Shown: piece after piece, positions 33,561 through 42,160 of the stretch
Layout of the letters: every line of letters begins with the position of its first letter
Position numbering within the stretch: the first letter of the stretch is position 1
IMG/VR virus record: IMGVR_UViG_3300010430_000064
Span: 1 to 51,456 of that record
Source of the DNA: a virus
Strand: one strand, 5' to 3'
DNA length: 51,456 nucleotides
Made by a program: the position numbers and the translations under genes
Notes under the pieces: model-generated
Told to the model about the DNA's origin: nothing
Seen by the model: only the letters and a program-made list of their open reading frames with translations
The model's database searches: none

Positions 33561-34566
33561 GAAAAAAGATAAAGGTGGACAAAGTTATACCGAAGATTTA
33601 AAACGAGCCATCAGTGAGATCGATAAAAGATTCGGGGAAGGTTCTATTATGAATCTCCAAGAAGGGGCAGCAAATGTAGCCCGTGTGTCCAGTGGGTCAA
33701 TTGCTTTGGATATAGCACTTGGTGGGGGATTCCCTAAAGGTAGAATTATTGAAATATACGGTCCGGAATCATCAGGGAAAACAACCCTAGCATTACACCT
33801 GACTAAAGAGGTGCAGAAAGCAGGGGGAGTAGCAGCATTGATTGATGTTGAAAATGCTTTTGACCCTGAATATGCTGAAGACGGAATTGGGGTGGATATT
33901 TCTCCAGATAAATTCTTGATATCTCAACCAGAATGTGGTGAAGATGCTTTGGAAATTACTAATACTTTAATTGAATCAGGAGGGATTGATCTTGCCATTA
34001 TTGACTCGGTAGCTGCATTGACCCCTAGGGCAGAATTAGATGGGGACTTTGGTGAATCCAAAATGGGGTTGCAAGCCCGTATGATGTCTCAGGCTATGCG
34101 TAAATTGGTAAGTAAAATTAAACAGTCAGAATGTACGGTTATTTTCATCAACCAATTACGTGATAAAATTGGGGTAATGTTTGGTAATCCGGAAACAACT
34201 ACTGGTGGGAATGCTTTGAAATTCTATGCTTCTGTACGTTTAGATATTCGTAGGGTAGGGCAAATCAAAGATGGTGAAGAAGTTATTGGGAACCGTACCC
34301 GTGTAAAAGTTGTTAAAAATAAAGTTGCACCACCTTTCCGGAAAGCTGAATTTGATATTCGATACGGGGAAGGGATTGATTATATTAAAGAGATAATGGA
34401 TTTTGCGGTGGAATTTGATATAATCAAAAAGTCAGGCTCTTGGTTTTCATACGATGAAACTAAACTGGGGCAAGGTGAAGCAAACGTTCGTAATTTACTG
34501 GAAGATAATTTTGAGCTTCTAGAAGAGATTGAAAAGAAAGTTATCAAAAAATTGAATAAATCGTAA
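33544..34566 (+). CDS. recA: RecA recombinase (bacterial type)
   Basis: A 340-aa RecA with a Lys-rich N-terminal extension of about 15 residues. It has the Walker A 'GPESSGKTT' (about residue 73), '[12 protein letters not shown]' (usual DAEHALDPxYA), '[13 protein letters not shown]' (Walker B/L1 start), '[28 protein letters not shown]' split over L2, and a typical C-terminal lobe ('[19 protein letters not shown]'). It is much closer to cellular RecA than to T4 UvsX, which suggests acquisition from a host. It performs strand exchange together with SSB and the mediator candidate upstream. Confidence 0.95.
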   Translation: MAKKNKKKDKGGQSYTEDLKRAISEIDKRFGEGSIMNLQEGAANVARVSSGSIALDIALGGGFPKGRIIEIYGPESSGKTTLALHLTKEVQKAGGVAALIDVENAFDPEYAEDGIGVDISPDKFLISQPECGEDALEITNTLIESGGIDLAIIDSVAALTPRAELDGDFGESKMGLQARMMSQAMRKLVSKIKQSECTVIFINQLRDKIGVMFGNPETTTGGNALKFYASVRLDIRRVGQIKDGEEVIGNRTRVKVVKNKVAPPFRKAEFDIRYGEGIDYIKEIMDFAVEFDIIKKSGSWFSYDETKLGQGEANVRNLLEDNFELLEEIEKKVIKKLNKS

Positions 34567-34567
34567 G

Positions 34568-36562
34568 ATGTTTATAGAATCGTTAATAGCAAGCAATTTT
34601 TTATCATTAGGGGGAGTTGATTATACTTTTAAGGATATCGCAACCCTGATACAAGGGGAGAACCTTGAGGATGATGATCAAGAAAGTAATGGGTCAGGCA
34701 AAAGTGCTTTCTTAGTCTTGTTAAAATATGCCATTTACGGGATAACTCCTAAAGATAAACTTTTAAAAGAATTGATTAAATTCGGGGAGGAGTTAACTGA
34801 AACGAAAGTGATAATTAATTGCCCGATACGAAAGCAGAAATTGGTTATTTCAAGGGAAATAAGGTTAAAGGGTTCTGCCAAATTAACGATAGACTCAATA
34901 GGGGGTAAAAGTCCAGAATTCTCTACAGTTCCAGATGGGAACAAAGAAATCATAAAATGGATAGGGATATCCAAGGAGGATTTTGAGAATTTCTATGTTA
35001 TCGATGGGGAATCCTATACTTCATTCATAACAGCTCCAAATGCGGAAAAGATTGATTTTATTAGCCGTTTCAGTAATAGCAAAATAATCCATGGGGTTTG
35101 GGATTTACCTAAAAAAGAAGCTTTGGAGCTTGAGGGGACTCTCAATACTGTAAACGAAGATAAAATTAAATCTGAATCTAGGCTTGAGGTTTATAAAGAT
35201 CAATTAAGGGAAGAAAAATCTAGGGATATTGATAAGGAGAAAGAAGAAGAAATCTCCAAGAAAAAAGTGGAGATTGCTGGACATAAGGCTGCAATAAAAA
35301 TCCTTGAAGATGAAAAAGAAAGCTGGGGCGGTGATGTTGAAAAATTAACTGATAAAGTCACCTCAGCAAAAGAAATATTCGATGAACTTTCCTTAAAACT
35401 TGATAATTTTAAATCCAGTGACCTTGGGGATAAAAAGAAGAAACTATTTGATAAGCAGCAAAAGGCTAATTCTAAAAAATCTAAAGCCTTTAGGAAGGAA
35501 ATGGAATTAGGCAACGAAAAAAGTGCTTTATCAAATGAACTTGAGGAGATAAACAATATTCTTGCTGGATTAATTACCTGCCCTAAATGTAGCCATCAGT
35601 TTAAAATTGATGAGGATGTTGATGTTAAGGAGCTCAAGTCCAAGAAAAAGAAATTAAAGAAAAGTGTAGAGGGGAAGGAAAAGGAGATTGCAGATGCCAT
35701 TGCTGATGTCGATACCTTAAAAGGTAAAGTTGAATCCATAACTAGCAAAATTGATAAGATTGAAACTAAACAGGATAAGGATCGCAAAAAGAAAGATTCT
35801 ATTCGTAGTAAAATGGAAAAGGCTAGTAGTAAGTTATCAGATTTAAAGCAGGAATTGGTAGAAGCTGAGGGGGAAATCACGGATTGTGATAACAAAATAA
35901 AATCCTCTAAAAAGGTGATTGGAAATTTAGAGGATACTATCAAGTCGATTAAAGCTTCTAAACGTAGCAATCAAAAAGAAATTGATGCTATCGAAGCTAA
36001 AATTGAAAAGGAGAAAAAAGAATTCAAAAGGCTTAAAAAGGAAGCTAATAAAATTGAAAATAGTATATTTGAAGTAAAGGCTGTCGAGAATGAATTAAAG
36101 AAGTTTTATTCACATCTTGCAAATCAGTTCATTAAGGTGATTCAGGGTTATGTGAATAAAAATCTTAAGGATATGGGGAGTGATCTCCAAATATCATGGG
36201 AGGGCTACAAAGTAAACGGTGATGGCAACCTAAGTGAAAAAATTACCCCGTATATCACTCGTGGTGGAAGGGTAAGGTCTTGGGGCTCCTTTAGTAAGGG
36301 GGAACGTCAACGTATGCAGTATGCTAACATTCTCGCCAACCAAGAAATATTAAACTCTACTAATGAGTGGGGAGGGCTTAATTTCCTTTTCACTGATGAA
36401 GTAACCGAAGGGACTGATGCCAAGGGGATAGGCAAATTGATGAAATCATTAGCTCGCAAAAACTTCCCTATTTTTGTTACAACCCATGTAACGGATAGGA
36501 ACGTCCATTCGAATATAATGGTGATCCAAAAGGATCAATTTGGAACAAGTAAAATTTTATAA
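34568..36562 (+). CDS. SbcC/Rad50-like ATPase (T4 gp46-like)
   Basis: A 664-aa SMC-type ATPase. The N-terminal Walker A is 'SNGSGKS' (about residues 41-47). Long coiled coils follow at about 190-330 and 350-510, separated by a zinc-hook 'CPKCSHQF' (about 338). The C-terminal part has the ABC signature 'SFSKGERQRM' (about 574), Walker B 'FLFTDEV' (about 606) and the H-loop 'TTHVTD'. It partners the Mre11-like nuclease at 32523. The hook coil is short compared with cellular Rad50 but usual for phage gp46. Its start follows the RecA stop after one base. Confidence 0.92.
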   Translation: MFIESLIASNFLSLGGVDYTFKDIATLIQGENLEDDDQESNGSGKSAFLVLLKYAIYGITPKDKLLKELIKFGEELTETKVIINCPIRKQKLVISREIRLKGSAKLTIDSIGGKSPEFSTVPDGNKEIIKWIGISKEDFENFYVIDGESYTSFITAPNAEKIDFISRFSNSKIIHGVWDLPKKEALELEGTLNTVNEDKIKSESRLEVYKDQLREEKSRDIDKEKEEEISKKKVEIAGHKAAIKILEDEKESWGGDVEKLTDKVTSAKEIFDELSLKLDNFKSSDLGDKKKKLFDKQQKANSKKSKAFRKEMELGNEKSALSNELEEINNILAGLITCPKCSHQFKIDEDVDVKELKSKKKKLKKSVEGKEKEIADAIADVDTLKGKVESITSKIDKIETKQDKDRKKKDSIRSKMEKASSKLSDLKQELVEAEGEITDCDNKIKSSKKVIGNLEDTIKSIKASKRSNQKEIDAIEAKIEKEKKEFKRLKKEANKIENSIFEVKAVENELKKFYSHLANQFIKVIQGYVNKNLKDMGSDLQISWEGYKVNGDGNLSEKITPYITRGGRVRSWGSFSKGERQRMQYANILANQEILNSTNEWGGLNFLFTDEVTEGTDAKGIGKLMKSLARKNFPIFVTTHVTDRNVHSNIMVIQKDQFGTSKIL

Positions 36563-36563
36563 C

Positions 36564-36794
36564 ATGGCTAAACCAAAACCAATAATTGCGATTACCATCC
36601 CCCACTATATGGCTCAGGAGGGTGTTGATAAGATCTCAAAAAGTGTTAAAGAAACAGTGAAGGAAGAATATCATGTATTTATCATTACGAATAACAGTGA
36701 TGAAATAAACTTCCAAGTCTTTTATGAAAAAGACTTCAACGAGGTAAAGTACAAAGAGTTGAAAACAATAATTAAGGAATTATGCAAAAGGTAA
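36564..36794 (+). CDS. Small unknown protein
   Basis: A 76-aa protein from ATG 36564, one base after the Rad50 stop. The longer reading from 36540 would overlap the Rad50 gene. It looks like a compact alpha/beta protein ('IIAITIPHYMAQEGVDKISKSVKE', 'YHVFIITNNSDEINFQVFYE'), reminiscent of small helper proteins seen near phage recombination genes. No family is recognised. It overlaps the next gene by 13 nt. Confidence 0.65.
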   Translation: MAKPKPIIAITIPHYMAQEGVDKISKSVKETVKEEYHVFIITNNSDEINFQVFYEKDFNEVKYKELKTIIKELCKR

Positions 36795-37282
36795 AATTAG
36801 AAATTGAACAGCTTGATGATGCTGTTTATAAGGGCATATGCTTCCAATATGGGATGAATGTTACTATGGCTTCCCCTGAATTGCTTGTAGAACAATTGCA
36901 AAAGCATATTGAATACAAGGATAAAGATTACTCTGATATGGGGATTTCAGATCTTGGGTCCGGAATTGATTTTTCAGGTGATTGGGTAGAAATTTCTTTA
37001 TTTGAAAGGAGATTTGGTTTTGTTAAAATTGCCATTACTGGATTTAATAAAGCTTGTGTGGATTTAAGGAAGGTGTTATTTACTGAGGTGACCCCAATAT
37101 TCATTAAAGAGGAATTAAACAACTTCATGAGACCTGATCATGTAGTTTTAGGGCACTCCGAAAAATTCCGTATCGTAAAAACAGGGGAAAAGATTCCTTT
37201 TTATGAAGCAACCGTTCATTCAAAAGAAGATGGCACTCATACAATCGATTTTAAGGAAGTTCAAAGTTTAAATGGCAAGTAA
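36782..37282 (+). CDS. Unknown protein
   Basis: A 166-aa protein, unassigned. It is a mixed alpha/beta sequence with a glycine-rich segment near residue 57 (GISDLGSGIDFSGDW) and an aromatic 'ISLFERRFGFVKIAI'. It sits between recombination genes and the RuvC-type resolvase, overlapping both neighbours (13 and 11 nt). A role in recombination is inferred from position only. Confidence 0.65.
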   Translation: MQKVKLEIEQLDDAVYKGICFQYGMNVTMASPELLVEQLQKHIEYKDKDYSDMGISDLGSGIDFSGDWVEISLFERRFGFVKIAITGFNKACVDLRKVLFTEVTPIFIKEELNNFMRPDHVVLGHSEKFRIVKTGEKIPFYEATVHSKEDGTHTIDFKEVQSLNGK

Positions 37283-37820
37283 ATTAGTATATGGTGGAAT
37301 TGATCCTGGGAAAGCAGGGGTTATTTGTTTGATGTATGAATCAGGTAAGGTGGAACACCACCAAATCCCATTATTGAACAAAGATTACGATCAAGTGGCA
37401 TTGGCTAACTTCTTCCGGAATTTAAAGGGGGTCTACAGCCGTAAGCGTATTCACTTTGTTCTTGAAGATGTAAATTGTGATCCTAACTGGGGAGCCAAGC
37501 AGAATTGGAGTATGGGTGGCTGTATCCATTTATTCAAACAAATATTCGCTTGTTATAGGATTCCTTTCACCTTAGTACACGCTAAGACTTGGCAAAAAGA
37601 GATGCATCAGGGAGTGAAACCGATTTTTAAACCACTGACAGCCGTTCAAAAGAAAGCAAATAGGGTTAACGGTGCTAAGGATGTAAAAGCAATGTCAATT
37701 GCCGCAGCAATGCGTTTGTTCCCTGATATAGATTTTCGTAAAAGCACTAGATGCAAAAATCTCGATGACAATAAAGTAGATGCCACACTTTTGGCACTCT
37801 ATGGTAAAAGGCATTTTTAA
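37272..37820 (+). CDS. RuvC-like Holliday junction resolvase
   Basis: A 182-aa RNase H-fold nuclease. Acidic residues expected for RuvC are visible: 'GGIDPGKAGV' (first Asp, about residue 9), 'VLEDVNC' (Glu, about 63) and 'LDDNKVDATLLA' (last Asp pair, about 165-171). It also has 'HAKTWQKEM', which resembles the RuvC 'P..VK' substrate-loop area. It would cut branched recombination or replication intermediates before packaging. Its stop overlaps the next ATG as TAATG. Confidence 0.85.
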   Translation: MASKLVYGGIDPGKAGVICLMYESGKVEHHQIPLLNKDYDQVALANFFRNLKGVYSRKRIHFVLEDVNCDPNWGAKQNWSMGGCIHLFKQIFACYRIPFTLVHAKTWQKEMHQGVKPIFKPLTAVQKKANRVNGAKDVKAMSIAAAMRLFPDIDFRKSTRCKNLDDNKVDATLLALYGKRHF

Positions 37821-38149
37821 TGAATTTTTATTGTAAAAATGAAGAATGTAAGGAATTTAATAAACCTGTATTTGTAGAACCATCATTATTCGCCTATAAC
37901 GTTGGGGAAGAAAGGGAGAAACTCATAACCTGTAAGGGATGCGGTGGCAAAATTGTAGCAGAAATTCCTGAAGATAATGGGGAGATAAATGCAAACTATG
38001 CTAAGTTTAAATCCCTATCTGATGCGGATAAAAAGAAAGTGATTGGCAAAAGGGCTGAAAAGCACTATCAAAAATTCGCCAAGGATGAAGTTGAATCCAA
38101 GAGAAAAGATACTGTTAACGAAATAAAGAAAACATTTTTAAGGGGGTGA
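37820..38149 (+). CDS. Small zinc-ribbon-like protein
   Basis: A 109-aa protein. It has an N-terminal zinc-ribbon pattern, CKNEEC ... CKGCGGK, with the two Cys pairs about 29 residues apart, and a helical Lys/Glu-rich C-terminal half. It could bind nucleic acid or other proteins. I do not recognise a family. It directly follows the resolvase by TAATG overlap. Confidence 0.65.
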   Translation: MNFYCKNEECKEFNKPVFVEPSLFAYNVGEEREKLITCKGCGGKIVAEIPEDNGEINANYAKFKSLSDADKKKVIGKRAEKHYQKFAKDEVESKRKDTVNEIKKTFLRG

Positions 38150-38152
38150 TAT

Positions 38153-38497
38153 ATGTTAAGTAAAAAAGCAACACAAGTAAGGGATATTGCCTTTGATAAG
38201 GCAAAAGAATATGCAGCGTTTATTCACCCTAGAAAGATAATTTGTATAACTGGGCTCCCTAACCAAGTAGAGGATGAATACCTATTTGCGGCTGTGGAGA
38301 GTTATACAAGTGCCAAACCAAATCAATACTTATACGATAGTGAATTCACTATCAGAATTATTGATAACCTGTTAAATGATTCAAGGGTATTAACAAAAGA
38401 AGGCTTTGAAACCTCTTTAGGGAAGATTGACCCTATCATGTTGACTATCCCTTTTGAATCAAAAATTAACTTCTTTATGATCAATTCTGTTATTTAA
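38153..38497 (+). CDS. Small unknown protein
   Basis: A 114-aa protein with no clear family. The N-terminal part is basic and helical (SKKATQVRDIAFDKAKEYAAF), and the rest is mixed. The start is preceded by GGGGGTG, one of the few Shine-Dalgarno-like stretches here, but it also encodes the end of the previous gene. Its stop codon lies inside dyad element copy 3. Confidence 0.65.
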   Translation: MLSKKATQVRDIAFDKAKEYAAFIHPRKIICITGLPNQVEDEYLFAAVESYTSAKPNQYLYDSEFTIRIIDNLLNDSRVLTKEGFETSLGKIDPIMLTIPFESKINFFMINSVI

Positions 38498-38512
38498 AAT
38501 CATTATAAATAA
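38490..38512. promoter_or_regulatory. Dyad element copy 3 (TTATTTA-N9-TAAATAA)
   Basis: A perfect 7-bp inverted repeat, same spacing as copies 1, 2 and 4. It overlaps the stop codon of the previous gene (38495-38497) and includes TATAAATA at 38504-38511. A weaker TTTG-type promoter candidate lies just downstream at 38523-38553. Confidence 0.55.
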
Positions 38513-38522
38513 TGGGTTTTCT

Positions 38523-38553
38523 ATTGTTTTGTAATCTAAATGGGTTAATTTTG
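38523..38553 (+). promoter_or_regulatory. Weak Bacteroidota-type promoter ATTG-N19-TAATTTTG
   Basis: TAATTTTG (38546-38553) is an exact -7 box. At the right 19-nt distance the upstream box is ATTG (38523-38526), one mismatch from TTTG. If used, transcription starts near 38560, which favours ATG 38587 as the true start of the membrane protein gene. Confidence 0.45.
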
Positions 38554-38586
38554 TACAAAAATAAATTCATTTTAAAACAAATTTCT

Positions 38587-38802
38587 ATGGGAGCAGATTT
38601 TAAAATTTTGCTTATAGTTGTGTTATCTGTTGTTTTAATAGATTCTATAATTAGGGCAAGTCAAAAACGTAGGAAAGTCAAATTTCAGACTTTAGTGAAC
38701 CCATATCATTATTCCTTACCTAAAGAAAAGGGAGTATTGGTATTTCATTATGTAGTGATAGCTATTTTAGCAGTATCAATAATAGTAACATTGTTAATAT
38801 AA
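38587..38802 (+). CDS. Small membrane protein, two TM segments
   Basis: A 71-aa protein from ATG 38587. A longer reading from 38512 would start inside dyad copy 3 and upstream of the predicted transcript start. Two hydrophobic helices at about residues 6-20 (ILLIVVLSVVLIDSI) and 51-71 (VFHYVVIAILAVSIIVTLLI) flank a basic loop (RASQKRRKVKF). It is probably an inner-membrane protein. Superinfection exclusion or a lysis role is conceivable, but nothing specific shows it. Confidence 0.6.
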   Translation: MGADFKILLIVVLSVVLIDSIIRASQKRRKVKFQTLVNPYHYSLPKEKGVLVFHYVVIAILAVSIIVTLLI

Positions 38803-38811
38803 AATCGTAAA

Positions 38812-39453
38812 ATGGAGCATTTTTCAACGCTTAAAGAGATAGTCTTGAAAAAGATTACCTTTCGGAATCAATTCAGGTTTAACGAAGTATTAAGGTTAAA
38901 CACTGATATTCGGATAATAGAGGGTCAATTTGGACATTTAGCAGATAGGCAATTATGCCAAATTGATATGCACATTTATGGGCAAGAGGATAAACAAGTT
39001 TATTCTACAACTTATACAGTCCCTGATGGGTGGTTCCAATGCTTTAAGGAAGAAGTATTGAAAGGTAAACGGGGGAGGCTGTTTAAATGGTTCCTCAAAA
39101 AGTACCCTATTCAGTATCGAGATCAAAAAAGGGAATTTGAATTCAGCCACAGAGCCTTATTTGATGAATTGATTACCAGTAATCCTACTCACCGCATTGT
39201 GATGCAATCTGAGCCAAACGTTACGGCTCATAATTTAGTTTGCAAAACCCCAGCCAAATCAACAAATGAAGTGAAAAGGGATAGGAGATTCCTTAAACAT
39301 AAATTTGCTACAGAACATGGGATCCATGATGCCCCATTTGTTTGGTGGGAAAGTATGGATCTAAAAGCCCAAGAAGAATTACTTCTTGAAAATGGGTTTG
39401 CTCCGGATACCACAGTGGATAGTGATATTATCAAGAAATTATTTAATGATTAA
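38812..39453 (+). CDS. Unknown protein
   Basis: A 213-aa basic protein, unassigned. It has a beta-rich centre ('DRQLCQIDMHIYGQEDKQVYSTTY') and a Lys/Arg-rich stretch (about residues 84-103), then a His/Trp-rich segment (EHGIHDAPFVWWESM). The leader reads AAAATCGTAAAATG, the clearest case of the recurrent AATCG start signal. It forms a unit with the next two genes, ending in DNA ligase. Confidence 0.65.
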   Translation: MEHFSTLKEIVLKKITFRNQFRFNEVLRLNTDIRIIEGQFGHLADRQLCQIDMHIYGQEDKQVYSTTYTVPDGWFQCFKEEVLKGKRGRLFKWFLKKYPIQYRDQKREFEFSHRALFDELITSNPTHRIVMQSEPNVTAHNLVCKTPAKSTNEVKRDRRFLKHKFATEHGIHDAPFVWWESMDLKAQEELLLENGFAPDTTVDSDIIKKLFND

Positions 39454-39464
39454 AAATCGGGATA

Positions 39465-39974
39465 ATGGAAAATTATTTAATAGCAAATGGGAAAAGAATT
39501 GATTTAACTTCTGAAGAGGTTAGGCAATTAAAAGAGAAGTTGGGGCTCCCTCTCAGTTATGAGGATATCTGTATGGAAATGGATCCTGATAGGATTGCAG
39601 ATTGGTTTGCGATAAATGAATTTGGGGATGTAGTCCCAATTGAAGAAATGACATTGCCAACTTCAAATATTGCTATGTCGGAAGCCCAATTAGAACAAAT
39701 TTTAGCGTTGAATAAATTATTCACTATTGCTAAATGTTTGAACAAAAATTGGGAGCCTAGATTAGATTCTCAACAATACAAGTACAAATTGACTTTCCAA
39801 CCTAATAAAAAACAAAGGTCAGGGGAGAAATGGTACGGGGGATTACATGCCTCAAAGATTCTTACTCAATTTGAATCTACCCCTTATTTCCGGACTAAGC
39901 AATTAGCCTATCAGGCAGTTGATATATTAGGCATTGAAGAGACTCTGAAAGCAATGGGGGTTAATAATGGTTGA
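39465..39974 (+). CDS. Unknown phage protein (NLNKLFTIAKCLN type)
   Basis: A 169-aa protein. The N-terminus reads like a short 'IANGKRIDLTSEEVRQLKEKLGL' helix. The C-terminal ~90 residues ('LNKLFTIAKCLNKNWEPR', 'YRTKQLAYQAVDIL'-like 'FRTKQLAYQAVDILG') follow a pattern common in proteins of Bacteroidota phages and mobile elements, without known function. It overlaps the DNA ligase by 8 nt. Confidence 0.65.
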   Translation: MENYLIANGKRIDLTSEEVRQLKEKLGLPLSYEDICMEMDPDRIADWFAINEFGDVVPIEEMTLPTSNIAMSEAQLEQILALNKLFTIAKCLNKNWEPRLDSQQYKYKLTFQPNKKQRSGEKWYGGLHASKILTQFESTPYFRTKQLAYQAVDILGIEETLKAMGVNNG

Positions 39975-42030
39975 TTTCAAAAAGCATATGAAGAAGAAAC
40001 AGGAAGAGCTTCGGAATAAAATTCTGAAGGCGAATAAGAAATATCGGAAAGGTAAGCCGATAATGAGTGATTCTGAATTTGATGAACTTCTTGAGGGGTA
40101 TATCAAGAAATATCCTAATGATAAAAAACTGAAGAAAGTTCTCGGGTATAAAATATCCAGAAAAGAAGAATTATTCGAACAGATGATGTCATTAGATAAA
40201 CTCAAAAGTTATGAGGCAGCGGTTAGTTGGCTTGAATCTAAAGGGGTTAAACTTTCTGATGCTATCGTAATTTCAGGAAAATTAGATGGAATTTCTTTAT
40301 TGGTTAAAGAGTACCAGAGGGAAGCATGGACAAGGGGTGATGGATTAGTGGGGCAAAGGTCTCATGAACATTTCAGAGCTATGAATCATAAGGAATCAAC
40401 GATAAATGATTTAAAGACTTATGGGGAAGCGATAATCTCCCATAGCAATTGGAATAAGCATTTTAAAGGTAAAATTGACCCGATATCTAAAAAGCCTTAT
40501 AAGGTTCCTCGTAATACGGTGGCAGGATTGTTCAACCGTAATGAACCAGGAGATATGCTCCAATACGTTGACTATGTTAGGTATGGGATAGTTGGCTCCA
40601 AAAATGGCAAGGCAATGATTCATTCAGAGCTTGAAGAATTAGGCTTGGATTTTGCACCAATTGAAATGATGCCATTTAGTGCGTTTAAATCATTTGAAGA
40701 CCCCGTTGCAGAATTAGATGCAATCTATGAAAGGCTTGGGAGTAAATACCAAATAGATGGGCTTGTAATTGATATAAACTCTGTGGATACTAGGGAGAAA
40801 CTAGGTAGAGAAGAAAACGGAAATCCTGCTTATGCTAGGGCAATAAAATTACCCCATTGGTCGGAACAAGAAGATTCTGATACGGTAATCCGGAAACTAC
40901 ATTTAAAAGTTAGTAAGCAGGGTAAAATTAAGGGGAAAGTAGAATTTGATCCGCTTATTATAGATGGATCAGAAGTAAAACAGGCATCATTCTACAATGC
41001 TAAATTCCTAACCCAATTCGTGCTGAATAAAGGTAGGAAAATCAAGGTTAAGAAATCTGGTGATATTATCCCTAAGATAATCGAAGTTGAAGGGGTGAGG
41101 GTTCCTATGAAGGAAGACTACACGAAAGGTAAGGATTTCGAAAAGGCTTTAGAAGGAGCTCAAGAAAAAGTCCAAAAAATAGTTGGAATTGAAGAATTTG
41201 CTGAATTATCTGATAGCCTTACTGCTTGCCCTTGCTGTGGAACAGTTACCAAATGGGATTCAACCTTAACAGAATTACTTTGTACCAATAAAAAATGCCC
41301 TTCAATAAGGCTAATGAAAATAGTCAATTTCTTTGCTAAAATGGAGATTGAAGATTTTGGTGAGCAGGAAATATCTAAACTATATGAAAGGGGTTATGTA
41401 AGAATAGAAGATATTCTTAGGATGTCTCTTGAAGATTTCGTAGGTATTGAAGGTTGGGGCAAAAAATCTGCTAAGAAATTACTCAAGCAGTTTGCTGCAA
41501 TGAGTAATTGCACTGTGCCGTTGGCTAGAATTCTGGATGCTTTAGATTTATTTAAAGGTAAGCTTGGGGAGAAAACTATTCAGTTAATATTGGATAATAC
41601 CACTATTGAAGAGGAATATTCTATTGAAGATCTTTGTAAAATAAAAGGTGTATCCGATATAACAGCCAAATTGTTTATAAAGGGGATGGGCAAATACAAT
41701 AAATTGTCAAAGAAATTCCTTAAAAAATGGGAATGCTGTGAATTTTATTTGGATATTGTTCCTGCTTATATAGATACCCCTGCGAAAAAGGCAGCTTCTG
41801 ATAATCTTGCTGGGGTGTGTGCTTGCTTTAGTGGGGTCAGGGATAAATCCCTTGAGGAAAAAATTAAAGACAATGGTGGCACCATAAGCACAGGAGTAAG
41901 CAAGAAAACTACTCATTTAATAGTAAAAGATTTGAGTGAAAAAGTTTTAGCTTCCGCAAAATGTATGAAGGCTAAAGAATTGAATATCCCGATAATCCCA
42001 ATTGATGGGGCTTGGGATAAGCTTGAATAA
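39967..42030 (+). CDS. ligA: NAD-dependent DNA ligase
   Basis: A 687-aa enzyme with the full LigA layout. The adenylation domain has the lysine motif 'GKLDGIS' (about residues 104-110) and 'RGDGLVG'. An OB fold follows. The zinc finger has 'CPCCG' and 'CTNKKC' (about 421-440). Helix-hairpin-helix repeats come next ('EGWGKKSAKKLL', 'IKGVSDITAKLF'), and a C-terminal BRCT domain covers about 610-687 ('GVCACFSGVRD', 'THLIVKD'). The N-terminal Ia domain is short but present ('YRKGKPIMSDSEFDEL'). It seals nicks during phage replication. A terminator/promoter module follows. Confidence 0.95.
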   Translation: MVDFKKHMKKKQEELRNKILKANKKYRKGKPIMSDSEFDELLEGYIKKYPNDKKLKKVLGYKISRKEELFEQMMSLDKLKSYEAAVSWLESKGVKLSDAIVISGKLDGISLLVKEYQREAWTRGDGLVGQRSHEHFRAMNHKESTINDLKTYGEAIISHSNWNKHFKGKIDPISKKPYKVPRNTVAGLFNRNEPGDMLQYVDYVRYGIVGSKNGKAMIHSELEELGLDFAPIEMMPFSAFKSFEDPVAELDAIYERLGSKYQIDGLVIDINSVDTREKLGREENGNPAYARAIKLPHWSEQEDSDTVIRKLHLKVSKQGKIKGKVEFDPLIIDGSEVKQASFYNAKFLTQFVLNKGRKIKVKKSGDIIPKIIEVEGVRVPMKEDYTKGKDFEKALEGAQEKVQKIVGIEEFAELSDSLTACPCCGTVTKWDSTLTELLCTNKKCPSIRLMKIVNFFAKMEIEDFGEQEISKLYERGYVRIEDILRMSLEDFVGIEGWGKKSAKKLLKQFAAMSNCTVPLARILDALDLFKGKLGEKTIQLILDNTTIEEEYSIEDLCKIKGVSDITAKLFIKGMGKYNKLSKKFLKKWECCEFYLDIVPAYIDTPAKKAASDNLAGVCACFSGVRDKSLEEKIKDNGGTISTGVSKKTTHLIVKDLSEKVLASAKCMKAKELNIPIIPIDGAWDKLE

Positions 42031-42038
42031 TATTGATA

Positions 42039-42061
42039 TTATCTATAATCAATTTAAATAA
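42039..42061. promoter_or_regulatory. Dyad element copy 4 (TTATCTA-N9-TAAATAA)
   Basis: The same dyad with one mismatch in the left arm, 8 nt after the ligase stop. The octamer here is TTTAAATA rather than TATAAATA, so the inverted repeat is better conserved than the T4-like octamer. It abuts the terminator stem at 42061. Confidence 0.5.
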
Positions 42062-42096
42062 GGAGGTCTAAATAAAATTAGATCTCCTTTTATTTT
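42061..42096 (+). terminator. Intrinsic terminator after ligA
   Basis: An 11-bp stem pairs AGGAGGTCTAA (42061-42071) with TTAGATCTCCT (42078-42088), with one G-T wobble and a 6-nt loop. TTTTATTTT follows. As at 19407, the T-tract runs into the TTTG box of the next promoter. Confidence 0.88.
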
Positions 42097-42124
42097 GTAG
42101 ATAATTTTATCCGCATTATATTTG
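42094..42124 (+). promoter_or_regulatory. Bacteroidota-type promoter TTTG-N19-TATATTTG
   Basis: TTTG at 42094-42097 and TATATTTG at 42117-42124, spacing exactly 19 nt. The next gene starts about 36 nt after the -7 box with an A-rich leader. It serves the 42161-45377 unit. Confidence 0.88.
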
Positions 42125-42160
42125 AAGTATAAATTAATAATCATTCAAAAAACAAAAATC

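Noticed and set aside
38141-38149. Shine-Dalgarno-like GGGGGTG before 38153
   Set aside because: It encodes the last codons of the previous gene, and the window otherwise lacks such motifs, so it is not treated as a deliberate site.
38512-38586. Longer start for the small membrane protein
   Set aside because: It begins within the dyad element and before the predicted transcript start; ATG 38587 directly precedes the first membrane helix.
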